Assembly: GCF_900115825.1 (NCBI RefSeq)
Contig: NZ_FOXW01000006.1
Coordinates: 1-64,000 of the forward strand
Direction of reading: 5' to 3'
Length of the DNA: 64,000 nt
Origin: Desemzia incerta
Lineage (GTDB): Bacteria > Bacillota > Bacilli > Lactobacillales > Carnobacteriaceae
Shown: positions 34,518-43,027 of the stretch, in pieces
Layout: the number at the start of each line of letters is the position of its first letter
Position numbering within the stretch: the stretch's first letter is position 1
Program-made: the position numbers and the translations under genes
The notes under the pieces: model-generated
The model's database searches: none
Told to the model about the DNA's origin: nothing
Seen by the model: only the letters and a program-made list of their open reading frames with translations

Positions 34518-34826
34518 TTGGTCAAAAGACATAAACAAATTGGGATTGGTTCACTTTCTTTAGCGCTGGTCTTAGCTGGTGTATTATTCTCTTTTTCATT
34601 TGATAATCGAGCGGCTATTGGAGATACTATATTAAACTTTATAGGTCTGGATTCATGGTCGAACGGTAATATGGGCATCCATTATACATTCATTTATTCC
34701 GCTGTTTTCTACATACCAGCTATGATCCTAGGTTATAAGTTCAAAAATGATTTAGGGGCTACATTAGGCAAATATTTATCTTTGTTTTTGTTCTTTTTTG
34801 TCATAGTCCTGTTGCTGGCTTTGTAA
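34518..34826 (+). CDS. Small membrane protein of unknown function, TTG start
   Basis: A 102-residue protein with three hydrophobic segments (about residues 10-28, 55-72 and 83-102) separated by polar loops; the N-terminus (KRHKQIG) is basic. The TTG start is supported by AAGGAGG at seven bases. I do not recognise the family. It is preceded by a perfect palindrome and bracketed on both sides by copies of the triple-hairpin repeat, so the whole segment may have been acquired together. Confidence 0.65.
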   Translation: MVKRHKQIGIGSLSLALVLAGVLFSFSFDNRAAIGDTILNFIGLDSWSNGNMGIHYTFIYSAVFYIPAMILGYKFKNDLGATLGKYLSLFLFFFVIVLLLAL

Positions 34827-34852
34827 AATCGGCTTTGCTAATTTCTTATATC

Positions 34853-34991
34853 AGCCATGAGTACACTAATTATCATCGTCATGGCCAAATTAGAGCTTCA
34901 ATAAGTCCATGAGCAAAAAAATCTATCGCTTCATGGCCGAGCACCCTCTCTGATTCGGCCATTAACCTCGAATTTACACCGCTCATGGCCG
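34853..34991. repeat. Triple-hairpin intergenic repeat, copy 2
   Basis: The same orientation and layout as copy 1 at 34272-34411: units at about 34853-34886, 34905-34940 and 34957-34991. The last two thirds are nearly identical to copy 1 and include the GAGCACCCTCTCTGATTC spacer. The first unit is more diverged (CAGCCATGAG...CATGGCC). Confidence 0.75.
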
Positions 34992-35028
34992 AAAAACCTT
35001 AAAACCCCATTACTTTATTAAAATCTAT

Positions 35029-35059
35029 AAAAAAAAAGACTGCTCAAGGAGCAGTCTTT
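35029..35059 (-). terminator. Terminator of a GNAT gene
   Basis: AAAGACTGCTC pairs with GAGCAGTCTTT, followed by a long T run on the minus strand. The stem touches the stop codon of the gene. Confidence 0.87.
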
Positions 35060-35606
35060 ACGCTTTATTCGTGAATTCTTCCCACTCTTCACGCAAAATA
35101 CCCATTCGTATGGAATCGTAGTATTCTCCGTTATAGTAGCGGACTTTTCGAATGCGGGCTTCCATTTGCATCCCTAATTTTTCTCCTACTCGGATCATGC
35201 GCTTATTTCCGGACCATGTGGTAAATCCGACGCGGACCAGCGGCATTGTTGTGAACAGGTGGTTCATCCAAGCTTTTAAGACATCTGTCCCTATTCCTTT
35301 ACCCCAACGATCTCCTGAATACAAGACAATCCCCATCTCCAACCACAGCGACGTTTTATCTTCCCAGTAGTAAGAAACGATTCCAATGACTTCACCTTCC
35401 ATTTCAACGACCCAAAAATCGTCTTGGTGTAACCATTTTTCTCCTTTAGGCAAAAAGGTTTCATAATCCATAGCTCGATGAGGGAAATAAGGGGCATCCC
35501 ATTTTTTCCACTCCGGTGACTCTTCTTTAAAACTCAATTCCCACAATCGAAACAAATCGCTTCGTTCAACTGGGCGAATAACTAGTTGATCGGTCATCTC
35601 TTGCAT
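35058..35606 (-). CDS. GNAT-family acetyltransferase, RimJ/RimL-like
   Basis: A 182-residue acetyltransferase of the RimJ/RimL class. The N-terminal LVIRPVERSDLFRLWEL, the acetyl-CoA loop SGDRWGKGIGTDVLKAWMNH (about residues 102-121) and the N-K-R-M-I-R-V-G-E-K-L-G-M helix are visible. It may acetylate a protein N-terminus or an antibiotic; sequence does not decide. The start ATG at 35606 follows AAGGAGAGGA. Confidence 0.83.
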   Translation of the reverse strand: MQEMTDQLVIRPVERSDLFRLWELSFKEESPEWKKWDAPYFPHRAMDYETFLPKGEKWLHQDDFWVVEMEGEVIGIVSYYWEDKTSLWLEMGIVLYSGDRWGKGIGTDVLKAWMNHLFTTMPLVRVGFTTWSGNKRMIRVGEKLGMQMEARIRKVRYYNGEYYDSIRMGILREEWEEFTNKA

Positions 35607-35678
35607 TCCTCTCCTTCAAAGAAAAATAAGTTCTTCTACAAGAATCATACCTTATTTGACTTTAAAAGTGTGATCTGT

Positions 35679-37022
35679 TTATACAGATTTCACATGAGAA
35701 TGAAGCATATCTTTTTTGATCCCTTGCTGCAAAATCGTATCTGGATGCAGGGCTGTATAAACGTCTTCTTGAATAGCCGCTGAAAACTGCTTCATCTCTT
35801 CCAACTTCAATTCGTGGAGTTGTGTTTTTTTATCTAACGCGTAGACAACCATTTCTCCTACGATCTCATGTGCTTCTCTAAACGGCAAGCCTTTGCGTAC
35901 AAGGTAATCTGCTAATTCGGTCGCATTCAAAAATCCTTCGTGAATCGTTTCTTTCAACCGGTCTTCGTTGACTTTCAATTCTTCCGTCACTGCAGTCAAT
36001 ATTTTGACGCAAGCTGTCGTAGTATCGAGCGCTTCAAAGTAAATGGCTTTATCTTCTTGCATGTCTTTGTTGTAACTCAACGGCAAACCTTTCATCGTTC
36101 CGTACATTGCATTTAGTAAGCTGATCACTTTAGCAGCCTTACCGCGAATCAATTCCAATGCATCTGGATTTTTCTTCTGCGGCATCATGCTGCTTCCTGT
36201 GGAAAAGTGGTCGGATAACTCTACAAAATTAAACTCTTGGCTTGAATAGATAATGAAATCTTCTGCAAATCGGCTCATATGCATCATCAAACTAGAACAG
36301 CAATGCAATGCATCAATGATAAAATCTCGATTGCTGACACTATCCAATGTATTGTGTTGCACTCCAGCAAATCCCAATAGACTCGCTGTTTGCTGACGAT
36401 TGATTTCATAAGTCGTCCCCGCTAAAGCTCCCGCGCCTAAAGGACTTTCATCCATCAACTCGATCGCTTGGTCGATTTTTTTCACATCGCGCTCGAACAT
36501 CGCTGCATAAGCATCCAGCACATAAGAGAACGGAACGATCTGTGCCCGCTGCAAATGAGTGTAAGCCGGCATCAACACATCTGCCATTTCTTCCCCTTTT
36601 GCACCAAACACCTTAATCATTTGCTGCGCCAATTCGCTCAATTCTGTCAGGCTTTTCTTTACATACAACTTCATATCCACGGCCACTTGGTCATTTCGGC
36701 TTCTGGCAGTATGCATTTTCTTCCCGGCATCTCCACAAGCTTCAATCATTTTAGCTTCTACAAAACTATGGATATCTTCGTAGTTTCCGGTCAACAGACT
36801 TGGGTCTTGCCCAATAGCCTCACACAATTTGGTCAGCTCTTGCTGCAGCAGTTCACTTTCTTCTTTCGAGATGATCTCGCAATCTCCTAACATTGTTATA
36901 TGTGCGATGCTGGCGGTGATGTCTTCATACCATAGACGCTTATCCAACGAAAACGATTCGTTAAACGACTGCATCAATTCTGAAGCCTCTTCTTGAAAAC
37001 GGCCTCCCCATAATGTTCCCAT
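35679..37022 (-). CDS. argH: Argininosuccinate lyase
   Basis: A 447-residue fumarase-superfamily enzyme that cleaves argininosuccinate to arginine and fumarate. Visible are MGTLWGGRFQEE, DDQ-type ARSRNDQVAVD (about residue 108), TYTHLQ-type AYTHLQRAQ and the signature SSMMPQKKNPDALELIRGK near residue 275. It begins directly after argG with no spacing, so both are expressed from the argG promoter and the T-box. A small ATCTGT-ACAGAT hairpin overlaps its 3' end. Confidence 0.95.
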   Translation of the reverse strand: MGTLWGGRFQEEASELMQSFNESFSLDKRLWYEDITASIAHITMLGDCEIISKEESELLQQELTKLCEAIGQDPSLLTGNYEDIHSFVEAKMIEACGDAGKKMHTARSRNDQVAVDMKLYVKKSLTELSELAQQMIKVFGAKGEEMADVLMPAYTHLQRAQIVPFSYVLDAYAAMFERDVKKIDQAIELMDESPLGAGALAGTTYEINRQQTASLLGFAGVQHNTLDSVSNRDFIIDALHCCSSLMMHMSRFAEDFIIYSSQEFNFVELSDHFSTGSSMMPQKKNPDALELIRGKAAKVISLLNAMYGTMKGLPLSYNKDMQEDKAIYFEALDTTTACVKILTAVTEELKVNEDRLKETIHEGFLNATELADYLVRKGLPFREAHEIVGEMVVYALDKKTQLHELKLEEMKQFSAAIQEDVYTALHPDTILQQGIKKDMLHSHVKSV

Positions 37023-38225
37023 TTAAATCATTCCTTTTCTTTGTTGGATTTTCGTCGGCAGCGTCATGACATTGATATAACCTCGTGCGTCATGGTGACT
37101 GAACAAGTCATCTTCTCCAAATCCAGAAACATCTTCATCAAACAATTGATTCGGGCTGGTAACGCTGTAAGGAAGCATGTTTCCTTTATAGAGTTTCAGT
37201 TGGACTTCTCCGTTGACACATTCTTGCGTTTTATCCATAAAAGCTTTAATAGCCAGATTAGCTTGTGAATACCATTGCCCGTTGTAAACCAATTCTGCAT
37301 ATTCCGTACTGATCATCTGTTTCAATTTGATCGTTTCTTTCGTCAGTGTCAAACTTTCTAGACGCGCATGAGCTTCCATCAGTAAAGCTCCGCCCGGCGT
37401 TTCGTAGATTCCACGAGATTTCATCCCAATTGCCCGGTCTTCAATCCAGTCCAACACTCCGATTCCATGTTTTCCGCTCAAATGATTCAGCGTACTCAAC
37501 ACTTCAGATGGCTCCATCTTCAATCCATTAACCGCAACAGCCAGCCCTTTTTCAAATGTGATCGACACAAATTCAGCTTCATCAGGAGTGTTTTCTAATG
37601 CGTTCGTGATTTTAAGGACCGATTCGTAGTTGACGAAGTTGGCTGGACTTTCGATATCGCCGCCTTCATGGCTGATATGCATCAAGTTTTCATCTTCAGA
37701 ATAGATTTTTTCTTTTGTAGAAGTGATGGGAATGCCTTTTTGGATGGCATAATCAATAGCGTCTTCCCGCGATTTGATGTCCCACTGGCGCCATGGAGCA
37801 ATGACCTTGATTTCAGAATCAAAAGCCGCGATCCCCATTTCAAACCGCACTTGGTCATTTCCTTTTCCCGTACACCCATGACAAATCGCTACCGCATTTT
37901 CTAAGTGCGCGATCTCGACCAATTTTTTCGCAATCAATGGACGAGCAAGAGCCGTTCCCAATAAATAAGTTCCTTGATATTTCGCATGAGCTGAAACAGC
38001 TGGGAAAATGTACTCTTTGGCAAATTCATCTGCTGCATGAGGACAATAAAACTTGCTTGCTCCTGAAAGCAGTGCTTTTTTTTCTACTTCTTCCCAATCT
38101 TCTACTTGTCCAACATCTACACAAACAGCAATGATCTCACTATCGTAATTTTCTTTTAACCATGGAATTGTGATTGAGGTGTCTAGTCCGCCTGAATAAG
38201 CTAATACGATTTTTTCTTTTGTCAT
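37023..38225 (-). CDS. argG: Argininosuccinate synthase
   Basis: A 400-residue enzyme joining citrulline and aspartate with ATP. The ATP-binding motif AYSGGLDTSI is at residues 9-18; GCTGKGNDQVRFE lies near residue 115 and the E-T-P-G-G-A-L-L segment near residue 278. It leads a two-gene argG-argH operon. Without the remaining arginine genes in view, the pair may work in citrulline recycling or in biosynthesis. Upstream are a T-box leader with a probable arginine specifier and a good promoter. Confidence 0.96.
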   Translation of the reverse strand: MTKEKIVLAYSGGLDTSITIPWLKENYDSEIIAVCVDVGQVEDWEEVEKKALLSGASKFYCPHAADEFAKEYIFPAVSAHAKYQGTYLLGTALARPLIAKKLVEIAHLENAVAICHGCTGKGNDQVRFEMGIAAFDSEIKVIAPWRQWDIKSREDAIDYAIQKGIPITSTKEKIYSEDENLMHISHEGGDIESPANFVNYESVLKITNALENTPDEAEFVSITFEKGLAVAVNGLKMEPSEVLSTLNHLSGKHGIGVLDWIEDRAIGMKSRGIYETPGGALLMEAHARLESLTLTKETIKLKQMISTEYAELVYNGQWYSQANLAIKAFMDKTQECVNGEVQLKLYKGNMLPYSVTSPNQLFDEDVSGFGEDDLFSHHDARGYINVMTLPTKIQQRKGMI

Positions 38226-38291
38226 TTGATATTTCCCCTTTTCAAATCAGTTTTTTTGTTTGTTGCAAGGGAATTTTTTGAGAAATAAGCA

Positions 38292-38534
38292 CAAAAAAAC
38301 CGTCCCTTGCATATATGCAAGAGACGGGTCAAAGTTCATTAATCCGCGGTACCACTCTAGTTGACATGCTCATAGGCATATCCACCTCAATTTAATAACG
38401 CATGATCTGCGGAAGAAGCTACTAGTTGTTCACCTCTTCATCGATGAAGTGCGCTTCAATCTGATTTTTTCTGATGGGCTTACACTCTATCCCAACTCGC
38501 TGTAAGAAAAATTTCTGATCTACTCTCTTCATCC
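38292..38534 (-). promoter_or_regulatory. T-box leader of argGH, probable arginine specifier (CGC)
   Basis: Stem I closes with GATGAAG (38527-38533) and CTTCATC (38443-38449). The codon just before the closing strand, CGC at 38451-38453, is the likely specifier and codes arginine, followed by the usual purine. The T-box proper is AGAGTGGTACCGCGG (38344-38358), ending in a strong GACCCGTCTCTTGC hairpin and T run (38292-38329). Uncharged tRNA-Arg would allow read-through. The T-box itself is certain; the specifier is read by eye. Confidence 0.88.
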
Positions 38535-38571
38535 TTGATTTTTTCTGTATTCGGTTTTATAAGTTGTGAGT

Positions 38572-38600
38572 ATTGTACGAAAGTTACATGAGGAAGTCAA
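38572..38600 (-). promoter_or_regulatory. Promoter of argGH
   Basis: TTGACT, 17 bases, TACAAT on the minus strand, 38 bases before stem I of the T-box. Nothing else is clear in the remaining upstream 270 bases apart from an AT-rich stretch. Confidence 0.85.
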
Positions 38601-38870
38601 CCCTTATTCTCACAAAATATTCATTTTACATTTATAAACCTTTATTTTTATACAGTATACAATGAATATGTGCATTAAAAAACAATCCAGAAAACATCCA
38701 GCTGATTTGTACACAAGTTTAGTCTTTTAGGACACTCTTTTCCAGCCATCTCATCATCTTAGGCAGTTTTGTGACAATTTTTTCTTTTCAGTAAATTTTC
38801 TGAAAGTAAACAATTCCTTTTTCATTTTAAATGATGTAGTATATGGTTTGTGAAGTAAATCATTTGATGA

Positions 38871-39734
38871 ATGGAGATGAAAAAAGTGCCGCAAAAGCTG
38901 AATGAAACGATTGCTGGTAATGGTAAAAATATGGTAGAAGGTTTCTCAACAGGAATGATGGGGAATATTGAAAAAAGTATCTTAAAAAAAGCGGACTTAT
39001 TTGATAATAGTATTGGGCGTTACATTATGCGTGCTATGTTAGCCTGTTTTTATTTGACTTTAGGAACAGCGATCGCTGTCGGAACAGGTAACTCGTTGGA
39101 ACACTTAGCTCCAGGCTGGGGCAAATTCGGTTATGCTTTCATGTTCACTTGGTCTTTAGTTATGATTATTTATTTGAACGCTGAATTGGGTACATCGAAT
39201 ATGATGTACATGACAACAGCTGTTCATCGGAAAATTTTATCTTGGAAAAAAGCTTTAGCCATTTTAATGACATGCATTCTTTTTAACGCTATTGGTGCTT
39301 TCGTGATCAGCTGGCTTTTATCTTATACGGGCGCTTTTCATGATGTAGCTGCGGACCACTTTTTAGTGACAGCAGTAGCCGGGAAATTAGCGAAAGCTCC
39401 ATTACAAATATTTGTAGAAGCTATTTTTGCCAACATGGTCGTCAACATAGCTTTCTTCGTGACTATGCGCATGAAAGACGATGCTGGAAAAGTCATTTCC
39501 ATCGTGTTTCTGATCTTCATTTTTGCTTTTCTTGGTTTTGAACACGTTATTGCCAACTTCTCTTCTTTCTCTCTAGCTTACTTTGCCAGTGGCGGAAACG
39601 TTCCTGGAATGACAATAGCTGCAGTGGTCATCAATATCGTTCTGGCAACACTAGGCAACTATGTCGGCGGCGGATTGATCATGGGATTGAATTACTCTTG
39701 GTTGAATAATGGAAAAACAAGCTACAGCGACTAA
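38871..39734 (+). CDS. Formate/nitrite transporter family channel
   Basis: A 287-residue FNT protein with six membrane spans. The pentameric-channel marks are G-T-A-I-A-V-G-T-G-N (about residue 65), N-A-E-L-G-T-S-N-M (near 103), and the central histidine in LGFEHVIANFS (about residue 225). It moves formate, nitrite or a similar small acid. The start may be ATG 38871 or a GTG at 38886, which is better spaced from GGAG. It has its own terminator. In lactic acid bacteria, formate release through such a channel follows pyruvate-formate lyase. Confidence 0.87.
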   Translation: MEMKKVPQKLNETIAGNGKNMVEGFSTGMMGNIEKSILKKADLFDNSIGRYIMRAMLACFYLTLGTAIAVGTGNSLEHLAPGWGKFGYAFMFTWSLVMIIYLNAELGTSNMMYMTTAVHRKILSWKKALAILMTCILFNAIGAFVISWLLSYTGAFHDVAADHFLVTAVAGKLAKAPLQIFVEAIFANMVVNIAFFVTMRMKDDAGKVISIVFLIFIFAFLGFEHVIANFSSFSLAYFASGGNVPGMTIAAVVINIVLATLGNYVGGGLIMGLNYSWLNNGKTSYSD

Positions 39735-39748
39735 ACTACTATATAAAA

Positions 39749-39787
39749 ATAAAGAAGTGGACTCTAAGTTCGAGTCCACTTCTTTTT
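39749..39787 (+). terminator. Terminator of the FNT gene
   Basis: AAAGAAGTGGACTC pairs with GAGTCCACTTCTTT, followed by Ts. Confidence 0.87.
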
Positions 39788-39806
39788 AACAAACAGGCGT
39801 ATACCG

Positions 39807-39842
39807 AAAAAAGACACCCTCTAAAAAAAGAGAGTGTCTTTT
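39807..39842 (-). terminator. Terminator of rpsN
   Basis: AAGACACTCTC pairs with AGAGGGTGTCTT around a T-rich loop, followed by TTTTTT on the minus strand. Confidence 0.82.
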
Positions 39843-39874
39843 ATGTTATATTTTGTTTTCCAATAAATTTTGCT

Positions 39875-40144
39875 TTACCAGCTGGCTTTTTTCACTCCAG
39901 GAATTTCTCCTTTGTGTGCCAATTCTCTAAAATGGATACGGGACATCCCAAATTTGCGCATGTAACCTCTAGGACGACCATCAGTAAGATCGCGGTTGTT
40001 TAAACGGACAGGATTGGAATCTTTTGGCAAGGCGGCTAATGCTTCGTAGTCTCCTGCTGCTTTTAATTCGCGACGGACTTCTGCATATTGTTCGACAAGT
40101 TGTTGTTGTTTTTTGAACTTAGCAATTTTTGATTTCTTGGCCAT
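39875..40144 (-). CDS. rpsN: Ribosomal protein S14, zinc-independent paralogue
   Basis: An 89-residue S14 of the long, cysteine-free type. The [20 protein letters not shown] opening and the [19 protein letters not shown] core are diagnostic. The short S14 of Gram-positive ribosomes uses four cysteines to bind zinc; this one has none and usually replaces it when zinc is scarce. It stands away from the ribosomal operon, as such paralogues do. I found no clear Zur box in its leader. Confidence 0.95.
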   Translation of the reverse strand: MAKKSKIAKFKKQQQLVEQYAEVRRELKAAGDYEALAALPKDSNPVRLNNRDLTDGRPRGYMRKFGMSRIHFRELAHKGEIPGVKKASW

Positions 40145-40287
40145 GTATACATTCTCTACCTTTTTCTTTAGTTTAGGTATCTATTATACTCCCATTACTT
40201 ACTAATTGAAAGTATAACAAGAAAGAAATCCTTGTATTTTCGCTATTTTTGTACAAAATATGTAGACCTTGCTCAAGATTCAATCGC

Positions 40288-40734
40288 CTAGTATATCACT
40301 TCAAATTCCTCACAAACCACTAAAGAATCTTCTTTAAAAATTGTGTTTGACTGCTTATATTCGTTGACAAAAAAATCAGTATGGACCTTTTTCCAGTAAG
40401 CTAATGTTCTGTCTCCTTCTCCTTCTTTAAAAGCATGATCTGCTGTTACTTCGTTGAAAGGTACGACATACACTCTAGTTGTTTTTGTGATGCATACTGC
40501 CTGATTATTGCTATCTAGAATAACACTGTATTCATTTTCTTTTGGCAATTCTTCGCCTTCCAACGCATACAATTCATGACCCGAAGTAGTCGCTGTTTTA
40601 GTGCCATCTTTAGTCAAGTGCGCCAATTCATCTGGGTCTACCCCATAGTTCCAAGCTTCATAAGACTTATTTTTATACTCTGGGTGCTCAGTAACAAATT
40701 GATCCCATAATTCACTCGCTTGCATTTGCTTCAT
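40288..40734 (-). CDS. ASCH-domain protein
   Basis: A 148-residue protein with an ASCH fold. Family marks are ELWDQFVTEHPEY at the start, GTKTATTSGHELY near residue 45, then L-P-K-E-N-E-Y-S-V-I-L and a late E-G-D-R-T-L-A-Y-W. ASCH proteins resemble the PUA RNA-binding fold; some are amidohydrolases of modified cytidine. It is the last gene of a three-gene set with an AAA ATPase and a kinase-like protein, 24 bases after the kinase gene. Confidence 0.85.
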   Translation of the reverse strand: MKQMQASELWDQFVTEHPEYKNKSYEAWNYGVDPDELAHLTKDGTKTATTSGHELYALEGEELPKENEYSVILDSNNQAVCITKTTRVYVVPFNEVTADHAFKEGEGDRTLAYWKKVHTDFFVNEYKQSNTIFKEDSLVVCEEFEVIY

Positions 40735-40758
40735 CCTTTCTACTAGCTGCCCCTATTT

Positions 40759-41397
40759 CTATAAGATTATTTTCTCAATCGTTACAGCTTCATTAGTACT
40801 TTTGACAACAATATCAAAGTTGTAACTGTAAGAATGCATGAACAATCGGTATTGGATTCTCCGCTCTTCGTGTGAACGGCGCAGATAATTTCTGTCTGCT
40901 CCTCTTTCTGTGATGTCCCGACCGTATCTTCTGACCAGTTCAGTCTCATCATCCGTATAAAAATAAATGCTCAAATCAAACAAAGCAGGGTCTACAAAAG
41001 CTGCGCTCATTCCCTCGACGATCGTGATCGGTTTAGGGGTAAGTAATTCACTTTTGGCATACGGCATATCGATTGTATATAATTCCATCCCTTCTCGCAG
41101 CATTTTGATATCTCGTTCCAAAGAAAGAACATGATGCGCGGATGGATGACAGGCGGTCAATTTAGACCGGTGGATCGTATTTTCATATGCATATTCTATG
41201 GTGGTGTATTTACGTAAAGCTGAAGAAATAATATACGCATCTGTATTGAGGTATGAAACGTTTTCTTTTCCAAAAGCTTTGAGGAGCTGATTTGAAAAAG
41301 TCGTTTTCCCAGCTGCTCCATGTCCAGAAATGGCTATAAAGAGCCTTCTTTCTGCGTTATTGACTGCATCTATGACTGCTTTTACTACTTCATCCAT
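40759..41397 (-). CDS. Uridine-kinase-like P-loop NTPase
   Basis: A 212-residue protein of the uridine kinase/phosphoribulokinase class. The P-loop is ISGHGAAGKTTFS (about residues 23-35), and later motifs are Y-L-N-T-D-A-Y and P-K-P-I-T-I-V-E-G-M. A nucleoside or another small alcohol could be the phosphate acceptor. It is 21 bases after the ATPase gene and 24 before the ASCH gene, so the three form an operon. Confidence 0.82.
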   Translation of the reverse strand: MDEVVKAVIDAVNNAERRLFIAISGHGAAGKTTFSNQLLKAFGKENVSYLNTDAYIISSALRKYTTIEYAYENTIHRSKLTACHPSAHHVLSLERDIKMLREGMELYTIDMPYAKSELLTPKPITIVEGMSAAFVDPALFDLSIYFYTDDETELVRRYGRDITERGADRNYLRRSHEERRIQYRLFMHSYSYNFDIVVKSTNEAVTIEKIIL

Positions 41398-41418
41398 CCT
41401 TAACCCTCCTGCAACTTA

Positions 41419-42288
41419 CTAGAATTTATCTTCATGTTGCTTGAAAAAATCATAAAAAGTGCGGACATTTTCCAGCTGTGTCCATTTTTTTACTTCTACT
41501 GGTTCGCTGTCCAAATCGTAAATTTTAGCTTCTTTCAACGATAATAAAAAAGGGGAATGCGTAGAAATAATAAACTGACATCCAAAAAAGCGGGCAGAAT
41601 CTTCTATAAATTTCATCAATTCCAGTTGGCGTTTAGGTGAAAGACTATTCTCTGGCTCATCCAACAAATACAACCCATTCTCTTCAATTTTCTCCGTGAA
41701 ATAGCGAAAAGCACTCTCGCCATTCGACTGCTCTATCACATTGTCCATCAATTCTTGTCTGACATACCGAGACTGCGTCTTTCTTCTTGCATCCGAAACT
41801 TTTTTCAATTGTTCGTAATCTTCTAAGGATTTCATTTGGAATTGAGAATACTTAGCATCTAAGTATTCTTCAAACAACTCTTCCCGTTTCAAATCGATTC
41901 CTTCATTGAGCGTTCGGACATTCAAAATGTAATCAAATACATCGTCACTCGTAATGATTCGGCTATGAGAAGGAACAGTCTGCTCCAATTCAACTCCGCA
42001 GTACCACAAATAATCTGTGAAAAAATTAGATTTATTGAACAGTGAATCTCTTTCCAGTTCGATCTTTTCGGCAATAATATTGAGCACAGTCGTTTTTCCA
42101 GATCCATTTCCGCCATACAAAATCGTGATCGGTTCAAAAGCCAACTGTTCTACCTGTTTTTTGCTCAAAATTTGAAAAGGATAGTATGTATCATACACCG
42201 TCCGCTTAATATTCATAAAGAAATCAAACTCCACTTCTTGATCTGGAAAAGTCATAGCTTTTAAATAACGCAATGTAATCCTCCTCAC
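41419..42288 (-). CDS. AAA/ABC-like ATPase
   Basis: A 289-residue ATPase with Walker A in YGGNGSGKTTVLNI (about residues 58-71), the S-N-G-E-S signature-like region, Walker B in LYLLDEPENSLSP, and the switch histidine in ISTHSPFLLSL. These features match the AAA_21-type ATPases related to SMC/RecF. No membrane or nuclease domain is fused. It is the first gene of the operon with kinase and ASCH genes; a common role is not known. Confidence 0.83.
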   Translation of the reverse strand: MRRITLRYLKAMTFPDQEVEFDFFMNIKRTVYDTYYPFQILSKKQVEQLAFEPITILYGGNGSGKTTVLNIIAEKIELERDSLFNKSNFFTDYLWYCGVELEQTVPSHSRIITSDDVFDYILNVRTLNEGIDLKREELFEEYLDAKYSQFQMKSLEDYEQLKKVSDARRKTQSRYVRQELMDNVIEQSNGESAFRYFTEKIEENGLYLLDEPENSLSPKRQLELMKFIEDSARFFGCQFIISTHSPFLLSLKEAKIYDLDSEPVEVKKWTQLENVRTFYDFFKQHEDKF

Positions 42289-42422
42289 CTAACGAGACTT
42301 TTCTTATATTATGCAGTAAGTAGTGGAGTAAGTACAACTTTATCTAGCTGATTTTAATAGGATATAGGAATCTGTTTTTGTAAATTGCTCTATGGGATAT
42401 CTGTTTTGAAATTTGAGAAACT

Positions 42423-42457
42423 TAAAAAACCTCACTAGAATATTCTTCCAGCAAGGT
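42423..42457 (-). terminator. Terminator of the antitoxin-like gene
   Basis: On the minus strand ACCTTGCTGGAA pairs, with several G-U pairs, to TTCTAGTGAGGT around GAATA and is followed by TTTTTTA. The hairpin is 44 bases after the stop codon, leaving no room for a toxin gene in between. Confidence 0.65.
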
Positions 42458-42500
42458 ATCTCATTTTTGTTCAATTAGTAGATTTAAATAAAATATGAAG

Positions 42501-42725
42501 CTAATCAAATTTATGGGCAACTGGAAAATGATCCATGCTCTCATTGGAAATATAAAGCTTCCCATTTTCAGCGTATTCAAAAGGATCTTCAAGTTTAGGA
42601 ACCAATACAATGATTCCATTTTCTTTTTTGACAATAAAGAACTCTTCTCCATCTTTAACCTCTAAAAACTCTGGAAGGGTAATAATCATGGCATTCCCTT
42701 GTTTTTCAGCCTTAGTCGTCATCAT
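42501..42725 (-). CDS. MazE/AbrB-type antitoxin, no toxin partner seen
   Basis: A 74-residue protein of the type II antitoxin AbrB/MazE class: TKAEKQGNAMIITLPEFLEV at the start forms the swapped-hairpin DNA-binding fold, and the acidic C-terminal part (KLEDPFEYAENGK) would wrap the toxin. AAGGAGA lies seven bases before the ATG. No mazF or other toxin gene follows; a terminator comes 44 bases after the stop. It is probably an orphan or a remnant of a toxin-antitoxin pair. Confidence 0.75.
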   Translation of the reverse strand: MMTTKAEKQGNAMIITLPEFLEVKDGEEFFIVKKENGIIVLVPKLEDPFEYAENGKLYISNESMDHFPVAHKFD

Positions 42726-42993
42726 ACAAATCTCTCCTTAGTTCAACATCATTATTAGTTGCACTATTTGCATTTGCAGTATAATAAGATTTTTTGCTGC
42801 TTCGCTTGGCAGAATCAAGAGGATAACTTCATAGACAACGAGAGTGTACAACTGAATACATCACACGGACTTTTTTATCAGAGGAGTTGATTATCGAAGG
42901 AATAAACGATGCTTCACCAAATACTTTACTCTGGCTTTGTTTCACTGTCAATTTACAAGACTGGACTAAAATTTGAAGTGAGATCAGCAATAT
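42726..42993. other. Intergenic stretch without a supported gene
   Basis: It is 268 bases. A short reading on the plus strand from about 42909 (28 codons) follows weak purine-rich sequence but resembles no protein I know. A TATAAT-like element near 42778-42786 could belong to the antitoxin promoter. I see no repeat or RNA. Confidence 0.4.
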
Positions 42994-43021
42994 AAAAAAG
43001 CATCAGTAAACTGATGCTTTT
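42994..43021 (-). terminator. Terminator of the glycoside operon
   Basis: AAGCATCAG pairs with CTGATGCTT around four bases, followed by TTTTTT on the minus strand. It follows the last gene (DUF624). Confidence 0.87.
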
Positions 43022-43027
43022 AGCTTC

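Noticed and set aside
34272-34991. GGCCATGAG repeats as a CRISPR array
   Set aside because: Spacing is irregular, the spacers are shared between copies, and the repeats are short palindromes.
38601-38700. ARG box (ArgR operator) upstream of argG
   Set aside because: TGAATATGTGCATTA near 38663 is only a loose match, and a T-box already explains arginine control.
40145-40287. Zur box before the zinc-independent rpsN
   Set aside because: The region has a TATAAT but no recognisable AT-rich Zur palindrome.
42300-42500. mazF-like toxin gene after the antitoxin
   Set aside because: All three minus-strand frames stop quickly and a terminator follows the antitoxin.
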